A stretch of DNA of 64,000 nt from Macrotis lagotis (GCF_037893015.1 NC_133665.1:37692246-37756245), one strand, 5' to 3'; numbered from the stretch's first letter, positions 22,420 through 34,048 are shown. Notes: a model not told the origin generated them from the letters alone. Program-made: numbers and translations.

Positions 22420-23925
22420 AAAATAGTAACTAAATTCATGTGGAGAATCAAGAGCTCAAGAACATCAAGAAAATTAATAAAAAATGCAAAGGATAGTGGC
22501 CTAGCTATACCAGATCTAAAATTAAAGTATAAAGCACCAGTTATCAAAACTGTTTGCCACTGGTTAAGAAATAGAATGGTGGATCAGTAGAATAGATTAG
22601 GTACAAAAGAGATAGTAGTGAATGACAAAAGAGGTCAAGTGCTTGATAAACCCCAAGATTCCAGCTTCTGGGATAAGAACTAATAACAACTGCTGGGAAA
22701 ACCAGAAGATAATGTAGCATAAACTAGACCTAAAGCAAGATCTTATACCATACACCAAGATAAGGACAAAATAGATGTAGGATTTAGACATAAAAGGTAA
22801 TATCGTAATCCAATTAGAAGAAGAAATACTTTACCTTTCAGATCTATGGGAAGGGGAGCAGTTTATGAGCAAAGAAGAGATAAGAGAACATCATAAAATG
22901 CAAAATAGATAATTTTGATTATATTAAATTGAACAATTTTTGCACAAATAAAACTAGTGCAACCAAGATTAATAAGGAAGGCAGTAATCTGGGAAACAAT
23001 TTTTACAACTAATGTTTCTGTCAAAAGACTCATTTCTAAAATATATAGAGAACTGAGTGAATTTTGTAAAATACAAGTCATTCCTCAACTGATAAATGGT
23101 CAAAAGATTTGAAAAGGTAATTCTCGGGTGAAGAAAGCAAAGCTATCTATAGTCATATGAAAATGTGATCTAAATCATTATTGATTAGAGAAATGCAAAC
23201 TAAAACAACTCTGAGGTACTAACATCCACCTATCAGATTGGTCAATATGACTAAAAAGAAAAATGATCAACGTTGGAGAGAATGTGGGGAAAATTGGTGA
23301 AGTTGTGAACTGATCCAAACTTTCTGCAGAGCAATTTGGAACTATGCCCAAAGGATAATAAAACTGTGCCTACTCTTTGATGTGTGATCTCTTTGAGATT
23401 ACACCAAAAAAAGGATAAAAAATTCACATGTACAAAAATATTCATGGCAACTTTTTTTTTTGTCATGGCAAAGAATTAGAAATTAAGAGAATGTCCATTA
23501 ATTGGAGAATGGCTGAACAAATTCATATGAACGTGATGGAGCAATATTGTTCTATAAGAAATCATGAGGGATGGGACTTCAGACTTATATGAACTAAAGC
23601 AGAGTGAAGTGAGCAGAACCAGAAGAACATTATACACACTAACAACTACATTTCAGCAGCACAATAATTAAAGGCAATTCTAAAAAGACTTTGGTGGAAA
23701 ATAATCATCCATATCCAAAGAAGAAACAGTGGAGCTTAAATGCAGAACAAAGCTTACCATCTTCAATTTTTAGAAAGCATCTTTTGTGTTATTTTTTTCT
23801 AATTTTTCCTTTTTTGATTTTGATTTTTTCCATTTTGATTTGATTCTTCTTTTGTAACACGATTAAAATTACCTTTGTTTAGCATAGTTACATATGTATA
23901 GACTATATTCAAATGCTTTCTATCT
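22420..23925 (+). pseudogene. L1 ORF2 C-terminal region
   Basis: Follows the RT with recognisable stretches: KLNYLFSVMPIKL (end of 22203-22418), GGATCAGTAGAATAGATTAG, TGGGATAAGAACTA, AAATATATAGAGAACTGAGT, GATAAATGGTCAAAAGATTT, AATTGGAGAATGGCTGAACA and GAAGTGAGCAGAACCAGAAG. The order matches the other L1 copies here. Many stops. Confidence 0.85.
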
Positions 23926-23954
23926 GGGGAGGGGAGGAGGGAAGGAAGGGTGGG
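23926..23954 (+). other. G-quadruplex motif in L1 3' UTR
   Basis: GGGGAGGGGAGGAGGGAAGG then AAGGGTGGG gives at least four G3+ runs with short loops. The same 3' UTR position is G-rich in the other L1 copies (near 19000, 33940, 59965). Confidence 0.8.
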
Positions 23955-23997
23955 AGAAAAATATAAAACTCAAAATCTTGCAAAAAAAAGATTGTTG

Positions 23998-24150
23998 GGG
24001 TAGCTAGGTGGCTCAGTGGATACAGCACTAGCCCTGGAGTCAGGAGTACCCGAGTTCAAATCTGGCCTCAGACACTTAATAATTACCTAGCTATATGGCC
24101 TTGGGCAAGTCATTTAACCCCATTTGCCTTGAAAAATCCTAAAAAAAAAT
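23998..24150 (+). mobile_element. WSINE-type SINE, first of a tandem pair
   Basis: GGGTAGCTAGGTGGCTCAGT ... CATTTGCCTTGAAAAATCC + A-rich end. Flanked by GATTGTTG at 23990-23997 and 24151-24158. Confidence 0.95.
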
Positions 24151-24158
24151 GATTGTTG

Positions 24159-24325
24159 GGGGCAGCTAGGTGACGCAGTAGATGGAGCATCAGTCCTGGA
24201 GTCAGGAGGACCTGAGTTCAAATCCAGTTTCAGACACTTTCTAATTACCTAGCTGTGTGACCTTCGGCAAGTCACTTAACCCCATTGCCTTGCAAAAAAT
24301 AAAAAATAAAAGCTGGCAAGAAAAG
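24159..24325 (+). mobile_element. WSINE-type SINE, second of a tandem pair
   Basis: GGGCAGCTAGGTGACGCAGT ... CATTGCCTTGCAAAAAATAA. It starts immediately after the shared GATTGTTG. A third ATTGTTG follows at 24330-24336. The L1 3' UTR then resumes. Confidence 0.92.
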
Positions 24326-24381
24326 AATTATTGTTGAAAACTACTGTTGCATACAGTTGGAAAAATAAATAAATAAAATAT

Positions 24382-26885
24382 TAGTAAATAGCTTTAGCAA
24401 AGAGACTACAAGTTATAAATAAGATAATAGAACATGATCACTTAGGATTTATACCAGGTATGCAGGGATGGTTCAATATTAGGAAAATAATCAATTGAAT
24501 TGACCATATAAATAACCAAATTAACAGAAATCATGATTATCTCAACAGATGCTGAAAAACTCTTGGTCAAAATACAATACCTGTTACTATTTTAAAAAAA
24601 CACTAGAGAGCAAGAAATAAATAAGGAATTTTCCTTACAATGATAGGCAGTATCTATCTAACAGCATCAACAAGAATTATATATAATGGGGATAAACTAA
24701 TTGCATTTCCAGTAAGATCAGGAGTGAAACAAGGATGCCCATTATCACCACTACTAGCAATGTTAGTTTTAGCATAAGATAAAAAAAGGAACTGAAGGAA
24801 TTAAAATAGGCAATGAGAAAACAAAACTTTCCCTCCTAGCAGATGATATGATAGTATACTTAAAAGAACTCTAGAAAATCATTTTAAAGCAACTTGAAGC
24901 AATTAACAGCTTTAGCAAAGTAGCAGGATCTCATCAGCATTTCTATATATGACCAATAAAGCCCAAGAGCAAGAGATAGAAAAAAGAAATTCCATTTAAA
25001 GTAACTGTAAACATTAAATACTTGGGAATCTACCTCAGAAAAACACAGAAACTGTATAAACAGAATTATGAAGCGCTTTTCAGATCTCAATAACTGGGAA
25101 AATGTCCATTGTTCATGGTTGGCCTGAGCTAATATAATAAAAATGACAATTCTACCCAAATTAAATTATTTATTCAATGGCAAAACAATCAAACTACCAA
25201 AAAACTTTTACCGAGGAGGGAAAAATAGTAACAAAATCCAAAGCGAGAGAAGATCAAGACTATCAAGGGAATTAATGGGGGGAAAATGCAAAGGAAGGTG
25301 GCCTAAAATTATATTATAAAGCAGCAGTCATCAAAATGTCTGGCACTGGCTGAGAAATAGAAAAGTGGATCAGTGGATTAGTAGATACAAAAGAAACAAC
25401 AGTAAATGACTAATTTATTTTTTTGATAAACCCAAAGACATTACCTTCTGGGATAAGAAATCACTATTTGACAAAAACTGCTGGGAAAACTGCAAGATAG
25501 CATGGTAGAAACTACAAATAGAGCTACATTTCACACCCTATACTATAAGTTAAAATGGGTACAGGATTCAGACATAAAGGGCTATACTCAATTAAGAGAA
25601 CAAGCAATTTCTATAAGTAGGATCTATGGAGAGGGAAGAAATTTATGACCAAACAAGAGACAGAGATTATTATAATTGCAAAATGAATGATTTCAGCTAC
25701 ATTAAATTAAAAAGGGTTTACACAAATAAAACCTCTGCAGACAAAACTAGAAGAAATAAGAAAACTAGGAAACAATTTTCACAGCTTGTATTTCTGATAA
25801 AGAATTCATTTCTAAAATATATAGAGAAATAAATCAAATTTATAAGATTACAAGTCATTCTCCAATTGATAAATGGTCAAAGGATATAGACAATTTTAGA
25901 AGAAAAAAATAAAAGCTATTTACAGTTATATGAAAAAATGATCCAAATCATTATTGATTAGGGAAATGCAAATTAAAAACAACTCTAAGGGACCACTTCA
26001 CACCTATCAGATTGACTAAGATGACAAAGAAGAAAAATGATTAATGTTGGAGAGGATGTGGTGAAATTGGAACATTAATGCACTGTTGGTGGAGTTGTAA
26101 ACTGGTCCAACCATTCTGAAGAATGATTTACACTATCCCAAAGGACAATAAAACTATGCATATACTTAGCACCAATAATACTACTTCTATATCTATATCC
26201 CAAAGAAATCACAAAAAAATGGGAAAAGTTCCACATGTATAAAAATATTTTTAGCAGCTCTTTTTGTAGTGGCAATAAATTGGAAATTGAAGGGATGTCC
26301 ATCAACTGGGGAAAGGCTGAATGAGTTATGGTATAAAAATTTTATGAAGTTCTATTGTTCAGTAAGTAGTCATGAGTGGCCAGACTTCAGAGAAGCATAG
26401 AAAGACTTACATGAGTTGATGCTGAGTGAAGTGAACAGAAATAAGAGAACAATGTGAACATGAACATTATACTACCTTATGAGATGATCAACTATGATGG
26501 ACATAGCTCTTCTCAGCAGTTCACGGATCATGGAAAGTCCTAAGAGACTTGCTATGGAAACTGCCAATCCACATTCAGAGAAAAACCTAGGAAGTCTAAA
26601 TGCAGAACAAAGCATACCATGTTCAATTTTTAAAACTTCTTTTATGTTTCCTTCTCAAAGTTGTTTTTCCTCTTAGTTCTAATTCCTCTTTCACAAAAGG
26701 AAATATGTTAAACACAATTGTACATGTACAACTTTTACCAAATTGTCCACTATTGTAGGAAAGGAGAGGAAAGGGAGAGTGGTAGAAAAATATAAAATAT
26801 AAATATAAATATAAAATATAACACTTATAAACTTGCAATTTTCCCTGTAAGTGGAAAAATAAAATAATAAATTTAAAAAATAAAA
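24382..26885 (+). mobile_element. 5'-truncated L1 abutting the previous L1 tail
   Basis: Begins inside RT (ATTAGTAAATAGCTTTAGCA) right after the A-rich end of the upstream L1. It continues through ATGCAGGGATGGTTCAATAT and GTGAAACAAGGATGCCCATT (QGCPLSP motif). The RT catalytic region LLADDMIVYLKEL is present near 24840, both Asp kept. The C-terminal end near 26400 reads DFREA*KDLHELMLSEVNRNKRTM. The 3' UTR ends GTGGAAAAATAAAATAATAA plus AAAAAATAAAAT. No SINEs inside. Frames are broken by stops. Confidence 0.87.
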
Positions 26886-27140
26886 TGTATTTCATTTTCA
26901 ATAAAGACTTTATGTGTTTATATTGCAAAAAATAATAGAGAATCAGTCACTCGGAGTGAGAGGAAAGCTAAAGCTTCCAATTTCCATAGGCAAAAGCAAA
27001 AATATATCTTTTGAAATTATTTATTGTTAATAATAATAATAATATCTAAAATTTAAATAACATTTTAAGTTTTCAAATCATTCTACAGCTAAAGAGAGGG
27101 AAAAAATACATTTATTAATTGCTTACTATGAATCAGACTT

Positions 27141-27280
27141 GGGGCAGCTAAGTGGATAGAGCACTGGGTCTGGAGTCAGGAAAACCTGAATTCAAATCCA
27201 GTCTCAGACACTTAATAATTGCCTAGATGTGTGACTTTGATGAAGTCACTTAACCCCATTACCTTAAAAAAACAAAGATA
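27141..27280 (+). mobile_element. WSINE-type SINE
   Basis: GGGGCAGCTAAGTGGATAGA (head with a short deletion) ... GACTTTGATGAAGTCACTTA + A-run. It is inserted next to an antisense L2-like piece (ATTTATTAATTGCTTACTAT). Confidence 0.88.
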
Positions 27281-27282
27281 GC

Positions 27283-27465
27283 TTCAGACACTTACTAGTT
27301 TAGTGATCCTGGGCAAGTCACCTAACCCCATTTGCCTCAGTTTCTCATGTGTAAAATGAGTTAGAGAAAGAAAAGACAAACCAATCCAATATCTTTACCA
27401 AGAAAACTCCAAATGGGGTCATCAAGATTTGGACACAACTGAAATAACAGCAGCTACATGAAAAA
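27283..27465 (+). mobile_element. Mar-1-type SINE, 5' part missing
   Basis: GCTTCAGACACTTACTAGTT then TCAGTTTCTCATGTGTAAAA, AACTCCAAATGGGGTCATCA and GGACACAACTGAAATAACAG. The last motif is an RTE/BovB-like 3' end, typical of Mar-1 SINEs. Confidence 0.8.
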
Positions 27466-27499
27466 TATATAAATATAAGCAAGCAAGATAATACCAAAA

Positions 27500-27690
27500 C
27501 TCAAGATACTTACATTCTGTTATTTATTAGATCTTAAAAATAACTTTGTGATATAGTTACAATCCCATTTTACAGAAGAGGAAAGAAACTGAGGGTGGGA
27601 GAGGTTAAATGACTTGCCCAGAATCACCATGCTGGTAAGGACTCAAGGCCAGATTTAAGTTCAGACCTTTCTCAATCTAAGGCCATAAGG
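27500..27690 (-). mobile_element. MIR, antisense
   Basis: AATCCCATTTTACAGAAGAG, GAGGTTAAATGACTTGCCCA and GGCCAGATTTAAGTTCAGAC. Reverse-complement MIR. Confidence 0.85.
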
Positions 27691-29935
27691 GAGTATTTTG
27701 CCTTTTGATTTATTATATTCCTCATGTAATTACCTCTTATCACTGCTGTTGTCACTTCTCAGACCCCCAGAAGCAGGTCCAATGTGAATCAATGGAGGGT
27801 ACTAGTCTGTGCTGGATTAAATGAAAGTTTAGCTCAGAAGACTTTGATAATGCAGAATCCATTTTTATGTACTCTTCTATTGCATAGACATCTCCTGAAG
27901 GCAACTTCATATCTATGGGTACAACATTTATGTCAGTCCTTCTTCAACATATCTCTTCAAAACTCCCTATTTCCCTCAATGAATAAATCTGAGTCTATTA
28001 CTTTTACTCATTCCCTAATAGAGACCATTAATATACCAGCAGGAATAGGTTCCATGTCTTTGTTACAGTCCATTGCCCTTTACCTCTAGGTATCATCTTT
28101 TGAAGGCTCTTCTGAGGGTTTTCCTTGGATCCTTCCTCCTAATACATCACACACACTAGTCCTATTATGTCTGGTGCCTGAGGCAGACTGGTAGAGGAGC
28201 ATGTCAACAGAGACTTGAAATGTAGCTGATTCAAGAGAATTGACGAGCAGGAAAACCAAGTCTTTAAAAGGGGAATTCTTGTATTTTCAGTGACAGAGTC
28301 AGATGGAGTTGACCTGCTCTCCACAGAAAGTTATTTGTACACCCAAGCCTAGTGTACTATCTGTTTTTTTTTCTCCCAGGTTGATTATACTCACTGTAGT
28401 AAAGAAGACCAAGAGCATGGGATGTACCAGGTTTCTCAATGGGTGAGCAGAATGGAAATCATTTAAGCACATCTCTGGAAAAAATAATCAATTTTTCATA
28501 TACTTGTTATAGGTTTCATAAAATATATTGCACATATATTTTTAAAACTATGAAAATGGCTTTTTAATGATACTTAAAATATATGGCATGGTGAAAAAAA
28601 TTTTAAATATGCTAGAGAGGTCTAGAATTTGGTACTGCCTGCTAAAATATAGATGATTTGGATAAGTCTGTCTTTTTCAGATAGCTGTGAAATTTAGTTC
28701 ATCTGATTATAAAGATAATAGAAAGGGAGACTAGGTGGCCAAAAGGTTTAGTGAATGGTATAAACTCTTTCTGAATAACAATTCCTCTCAATTTTCACCA
28801 TTTAGCAACTGTATACTGTATATAAATTAAATTACTAGCTATAATTCAAGTCACAGCAAGAAAAAATTATCCAAATTGGAAAAGTTTTCCTAAGCAAGGC
28901 TTCTAGTGGTGGGTATAGTTGTCAGAAGATAAAGAAATGATGTAGAAAAGGTAGGCTCTCTTCTGTTCCAAGTTTCTACTCTTACCAGTTAGTTTAGCAG
29001 CTTAAAGTATGTTGTTCACAGGACCAAGGTGCCAGGTTCAAACCCATAACAAGCAAGGGAACCTTGTACAGAGAAGCACTCTTTCCTAAAGTTATTCCCC
29101 TACCACCTTGCAAAAATAGACTAATGGTCTAAAGGAGAGGAGAGAAGCAGTCACTTAGGGGTGGGAAGAGAAAGCAACCCAAATCACATGACTTACTGAT
29201 GGCAAGTCAATGGATTGTTGTTTGATAGAACTTGATATAGGGCAGAAAAGATATTTTATGCTCTATGAGCATATAGCCCTTGAGAACTCAGTAACCAAGG
29301 TAAAGTTCCAACCCTTTTCTTAGCCTTAATAAATTCAAATGTTCAGTCAAAGAGTTGACAACTAGGTTGCAATTATTTTTTTTCATATAAAGCTACTCCT
29401 GAAGATCATCTACTGAGTCACAGAAAGAGCTAGATAGGAGTAAGTGTAGGGAATTACTATTCTGTGGACATCGCAGATAATACAACTACTGAAGAATATA
29501 TAGGGTACTGGGCTAGTAAAAGATCTAATTTAAATTCATTGAAGACAGTGTTGTGTGTAGAATTTAGCAATAATGTAATTCTCTGATTCTCTGAGCAAGA
29601 TAGTATTTATTAGCAGGAGCACGGTACCTGCCAATTAATGAGTCATTGGATTGCTTCTATGTTTGTGAAAGACTCCAAGCAAAAGGATATTTCCCTTTTA
29701 TAAGGTTTGGGAAGAACAGGAAAAAGTACAGAACAGGATAGATGATACCATGGAATTGAAGTCAATATGATTAAATACAAAGCTGAGAAACATGATTGGC
29801 TAGAAGTTTGATAATGAGGGCTTCCAATAACTCCCTCCCCTTCTTCTCTCATGAGTTTAAGAAGTATTCATTATTGGAGTTGAAAAGCAAGGTCAAAATA
29901 AAATAAACCAGGCTTTTTGGAAAGAAAACCAAACA
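27691..29935. other. Unassigned stretch, no gene seen
   Basis: About 2.2 kb without a repeat I can name. The longest frame (27784-28089, 101 codons, plus) has no domain, signal or repeat and lies in a region without splice or promoter context. A tRNA-like CAGGTTCAAACCC near 29030 may be a SINE relic. Could be unique sequence or an element I do not know. Confidence 0.45.
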
Positions 29936-29974
29936 TATGCGCGCGCGCACGCACACACACACACACACACACAC
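29936..29974. repeat. (GC)n(CA)n alternating purine-pyrimidine tract
   Basis: ATGCGCGCGCGCACGCACAC followed by CA repeats. Uninterrupted alternation with a GC core is the classic Z-DNA-prone composition. Confidence 0.95.
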
Positions 29975-30186
29975 TTAAATTCCTTGAGGTGAGAATAAAT
30001 CAGTGATTAAGCAAGAGTTAGAGTTCTAAACTTTACCCATTCCAGACTAGCTGAATGCTAAACCAAATGCAGAGACAAAGAGCCATGACTTAAGTAATTA
30101 CAGGACAGGAACAATTAATTGTAAGTAGGATCAATAAGAAAATGATACAAGATCAATCTTAGTTTTCTCAGTTAGCATTATTTTAA

Positions 30187-31005
30187 CTTTTATCACTTTC
30201 ACTTGGACTATTGTATCAGCTTCTTTTTTTTTAGGCTTTTGCAAGGCAAATGGGGTTAAGTGGCTTGCCCAAGGCCACACAGCTAGGGAATTATTAAGTG
30301 TCTGAGACCGGATTTGAACCCAGATACTCCTGACTCCAAGGCTGGTGCTTTATCCACTATGCCACCTAGCTGCCCCTGTATCAGCTTCTAATTACTTGTA
30401 CTCTCAGTTTTAAGTCTTTCACTACTCCAATTCATTGTCCATACAGCTACCAAAAAGATTTCCTAAGCCATATATATGTATATGTAACCTCTCTATTCAA
30501 TAAACTTCAATGACTTCCAATTACCTCTTGGAAAGAACAAGCTCTTTTTCTTACATTTAAAACTCCTTATAATTGGCCCCATTCTTATATTTCTAGACTT
30601 TTAATACATTATTTCCTTCCATACACTTCACAATCCAGTTATCCTGGACAACTTACTGTTCCTTCATACTTATTAAATAACTGAAGTCAGTTCTGGAAGA
30701 ATTTCCCTTATAGCCTCCACCTCTTAAAATTTTGATTTCTCTTAAGACTTATCTCAAGTTCAATCTGCTTCAAGAGGACTTTTCCAGGCCACCAATTACC
30801 AGTTTCTTCCCATATTAGGATACATGCTTTCCATATACTCTATAGTTATCTTGAATTTTCTGGTTTATGCATATGGTATAGTGTAAATTAGAATGTAAAC
30901 TCCTTGAAGGCAGGGATTATTTTATTTTTAATTTGTAAACTCAGCATTTAACCCAGTGTGTGGCACATAGTAAGTACCTAATACCTACTGACTGTATCTC
31001 AAGTT
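30187..31005 (+). mobile_element. L2 3' half, split by an antisense SINE
   Basis: CACTTTCACTTGGACTATTG | SINE | AATTACTTGTACTC, CCATACAGCTACCAAAAAGA, AATAAACTTCAATGACTTCC, CTTATAATTGGCCCC, AATGTAAACTCCTTGAAGGC and TGGCACATAGTAAGTACCTA follow L2 in order from the ORF2 end to the terminus. About 670 bp of L2 in total. Confidence 0.87.
30225..30376 (-). mobile_element. WSINE-type SINE, antisense, inside L2
   Basis: Begins with a T-run and GGCTTTTGCAAGGCAAATGG, ends CACTATGCCACCTAGCTGCC. Exact 13-bp target duplication TGTATCAGCTTCT at 30212-30224 and 30377-30389. Confidence 0.97.
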
Positions 31006-31439
31006 GCTAGGCCAGGGATTGTGATATATGAGATACTCAAAAACACAACAAAACTATTGATTGCTCTCTAGGCACAAGGAAAATGAGGATAAAATGTCAC
31101 AGATCCTTTTCTCAATTTTATATTTTATTACAGAATAAAGTCTATGTTGTTTTTATTATTATAATTTCATATTATATATTATTCCATTGCATATAATTAT
31201 ATATATAATTCCAAATAATAATATCTTAAAACATGATTAACAAATAGGATATTTTTCAAAAGAAAGGAGTGAGAGATTAGGGAAGGTAGAATTACTTCTA
31301 CTGGGTGGTATTATGGAAGTCATGACAAGAGGATATGGCATCTGAGCTGGGCCTTGAAGGAAGAAAAGAATTTCAACAGGTAAAAATCTGGGTAAAATCT
31401 ATTTCACACATAGGGGATTGTGTACAAATAACAGGACAG
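31006..31439. other. Unassigned, partly an ancient repeat
   Basis: AT-rich part (TATA-rich near 31150-31210). Then GCATCTGAGCTGGGCCTTGA, AGGAAGAAAAGAATTTCAAC, which resembles a recurring ancient marsupial repeat also seen at 52420-52700. I cannot name it. Confidence 0.4.
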
Positions 31440-31655
31440 GACAAAGAGTTAAAGTTATAATGTAGTTAAGGTACTGTTCTTGGATTCAGTAAAATCTGAG
31501 TTCAAATCCATTTCTGCCACTTTCTAGCTAGGTGACCATGAAAAAGTCACTTGATTTCTCCGAGATTCAGTTTCATCATCTGTAAAATGAGAGAGTTAAA
31601 CTAGATCCCCTTTCTCATACCCTTCTAGTTCTTAATTTATGAATTTATGATGTCC
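31440..31655 (+). mobile_element. MIR/CORE-SINE
   Basis: TGGATTCAGTAAAATCTGAG, TTCAAATCCATTTCTGCCAC, TTTCATCATCTGTAAAATGA and TAGATCCCCTTTCTCATACC. Sense MIR including the 3' end. Confidence 0.85.
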
Positions 31656-31974
31656 TACAGATTAATGAATTGAGCAAGACAAGATTGGAGAGTAGCCTTA
31701 TTCTAATTTTATTGAAACAAATATGAAATAAGACTGGAAAGTTTGATTATGTAGTCTTCAATGTCAGTCTAAGGAGTTTGCATTTTGTTTAGTGAACAAG
31801 AGGTAATGTAAAATTAAAAGAGATATCTTTGTGATTTTTGGTGGTGATATGTGTGTAAGATTGATATATATTTTTTGAAATAATAATAATAATATGTATG
31901 AGTTTTTAATTTCCTTGCTTTTCCCTTCATAGAGGAGAAATTGAAGTTAAGGCAAGCTGTGAGAGGAAATGAAC
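31656..31974. other. Unassigned
   Basis: No gene recognised. AGTCTAAGGAGTTTGCATTT suggests part of the same unnamed ancient repeat as at 52420-52700. A short (TAA)n follows near 31883. Confidence 0.35.
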
Positions 31975-32135
31975 AAATCCAGAACACTGAATTTGGAATC
32001 AGAAAACCTGGGTTTAAGTTATAACCCTTTCAACTACTAATTTGTGATCTTTGGAGAGTTACTCTCTGGGCTCTGTTTCTCATCTGTAAAGCAAAGAAGT
32101 TAAAGTCCAAGGTCACTTTTAGCTATAAATATTAT
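31975..32135 (+). mobile_element. MIR/CORE-SINE
   Basis: TTGGAATCAGAAAACCTGGG, TTTAAGTTATAACCCTTTCA and GGCTCTGTTTCTCATCTGTA. Sense MIR body. Confidence 0.8.
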
Positions 32136-32221
32136 ACAAAATACGGTAATTATGAGGGAAATACCAAAATTCCATCATTCCTTTAAGATGTTCCCTGATG
32201 GATCAAAAATAAACTAAAATT

Positions 32222-32328
32222 CTGGGTTCAAATCCGGTCTCAGACACTTAATAATTACCTAGCTGTGTGGCCTTGGGCAAGCCACTTAACCCTATTTGCC
32301 TTGCAAAAAAAAACCCTAAAAAAATAAA
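32222..32328 (+). mobile_element. WSINE-type SINE, 5'-truncated
   Basis: Starts at the B-box (TGGGTTCAAATCCGGTCTCA) and runs to an A-rich tail. Flanks AATAAACTAAAATT and AACAAACTAAGATT form an imperfect target duplication, so it inserted already truncated. Confidence 0.9.
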
Positions 32329-32449
32329 AACAAACTAAGATTTGCAAGAATGGACCACTGATTCCAGGCAGGAACATTCAAATTGGCAAGTGCTCAAATC
32401 AAACATTATTAAGAAAAGATGTCAGTTTGGTGATAGAAATAAATGGCTT

Positions 32450-32590
32450 GGGGCAGCTAGGTGGCACAGTGGATAAAGCACTGGCCCTGGAGTCAGGAGT
32501 ACCTGGGTTCAAATCTGGTCTCAGACACTTACTAATTACCTAGCTGTATGGCCTTGAGCAAGCCACTTAACCCCGTTTGCCTTGCAAAAA
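32450..32590 (+). mobile_element. WSINE-type SINE
   Basis: GGGGCAGCTAGGTGGCACAG ... CCCCGTTTGCCTTGCAAAAA. Target duplication AGAAATAAATGGCTT (32435-32449) and AGAAAGAAATGGCTT (32591-32605), one mismatch. Confidence 0.96.
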
Positions 32591-33674
32591 AGAAAGAAAT
32601 GGCTTCCAGCTTTAGAGAAAATTGTAAACTAACTTAGACCTCACCATCTTTAGTTAGAGATTAGGCCAAGTGAGAAAACATTCTTAAGATGATACACAAT
32701 AAAGTGAGTAGAATCAAGAAAATAATTTATATGGTAACAACAACTTTATTAAAAGATAAATAACCTCAAAAGACTTAGGAACTTTGATGAATGCAAAGAC
32801 CAACCACAATTCCCAAAGGGCATTGTTAAAGTATACTACCCAACTCTTTAAAAGAGTAGATGTTTGAAACACTTTTCATATAAATAAAGTCAGATCTAAA
32901 CAATTGGTAAAATATAAATTGCTCATGGGTAGGACAAAAGAATGTAAGAAAGTGACAATTCTACCTATTTATTCAGTGCTTTACGAATCAAACCACCCCA
33001 AAATTAGTTTATATAGCTAGGAAAATAATAACAAAATTTATCTAGAAAAAAAGAGCAAGAATATCAAGGGAATCAATGAAAAAAGTGAGAAGAAAAGTAA
33101 TCTAGTCATACCAGGCTTCAAACTATTGCAAAGCAATAATTATCAAAATATTTGGTACTAAGAGACAGAGTAATAGATAGATGGAATGGATAAGGTACAC
33201 AATACACTGTAGTAAATGAACATAATAATATTGTAAATGATAAATACAAAGATCCAAGTTTGGGGGGGGAAACTCATTATTTGACAAAAATTACTGGGGA
33301 AACTGGCAGAAACTAGTTATAGACCAACATCTCACTCACACAAGATACCAAGATAAAAAGATGAAAATGGATACATGATTTAAAAATAAAGGGTGATATC
33401 ATAAGCAAATTAGGGTAGCATGGAATAGCTTACCTATCACAACTATGGATAAAGGAAGAATTTAGAACCAAAGTAGAGAAAGTATATTACAAAATGGAAA
33501 ATGTATAATTTTGATTAAATAAAATTTAAAAGTTTTTTGCATAAGCAAAATCATTGCAAACAAAATGAAAAGAAAGCCAAAAACAAGGCAAAAAAATTTT
33601 ACAGACAATATCTCTGATAGAGACCTCATTTCTAAAATATATAGAAAACTAAGTCAAATTTTTGAAAATACAAG

Positions 33675-33770
33675 AGATTCAGTTCTAAAGGACTCAGGCT
33701 GGAAAATGTTATTCACATTCAAAGAAAGAAATGATGGAGTCTGAATGAAGATTGAAGCATATTTCACTTT

Positions 33771-33834
<64 letters not shown>

Positions 33835-34048
33835 GTCATTCTGGTCGGTTTCTTCTTACACAACATGCCTAATATAAAATATAATTTCCATGGTTGCTTT
33901 TATATATAATCTATTTAAAATTCTTACTTTTGTAAGGAGAAGGGAGGGAAAGAGGGAAGGAAAAAAAAGTTAAAACTCAAATGTTTTAAAAAATGAATGT
34001 TAAATTTTCCTTTTACATGTAATTTGAAAAAAATAAAATACTATTTTT
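33675..34048 (+). mobile_element. L1 3' end nested inside L1
   Basis: Only a 3' UTR (GGAGTCTGAATGAAGATTGA, (TG)n, AAGGGAGGGAAAGAGGGAAG, TACATGTAATTTGAAAAAAA + A-tail) flanked by GAAAATACAAG (33664-33674) and AAAGTATACAAG (34049-34060). That is an imperfect target duplication lying within one continuous host L1 reading (AAATACAAG/ACATTCCCC). Confidence 0.85.
33777..33833. repeat. (TG)n microsatellite in L1 3' UTR
   Basis: About 57 bases of pure TG, replacing the T-rich stretch usual at this place in L1 3' UTRs. Confidence 0.98.

Larger units (their letters stand above)
20584..22420 (+). pseudogene. L1 ORF2 reverse transcriptase pseudogene
   Basis: Reverse transcriptase of L1, which copies element RNA at the nicked target. 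The N-terminal region is recognisable at 20828-21034 ([39 protein letters not shown]). The central motif block is at 21407-21589 (QVGLIHGVQGWFNSRK, MIISIDPEKVFDKIQHTFLLK). The catalytic motif region near 22000 reads LFADNMMVFLENP, with the second catalytic Asp replaced by Asn. Two SINEs (21076, 21592) and a 9-10-bp repeat expansion interrupt it. Stops and frameshifts make it inactive. Confidence 0.88.
15571..24381 (+). mobile_element. Near-full-length decayed L1 with nested insertions
   Basis: The 5' end GGAGGAGCCAAGACAGCAGC matches the start of mammalian L1s. It is followed by a 5' region, ORF1 remnants, an inter-ORF tandem-repeat block, ORF2 endonuclease and reverse transcriptase remnants, the C-terminal region, a G-rich 3' UTR and the A-rich end GGAAAAATAAATAAATAAAA. 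It is interrupted by an antisense SINE, a second L1 3' end, an out-of-order RT segment and six sense SINEs. Coding frames carry many stops, so it cannot move. I could not find convincing terminal duplications, because another L1 abuts the 3' end. Confidence 0.85.

Noticed and set aside
15551..26900. Terminal duplication of the large L1 nest
   Set aside because: GTATTTTATGAC at 15553 and GTATTTCATTTT near 26887 are too dissimilar to call a target duplication.
27784..28089. 101-codon frame in unassigned DNA
   Set aside because: No domain, no conserved motif, no promoter; expected by chance in 64 kb.
32450..32590. tRNA gene-like A and B boxes in the SINE heads (B-box GGTTCAAATCC)
   Set aside because: These are tRNA-derived SINEs with A-tails and target duplications; no full cloverleaf is present.
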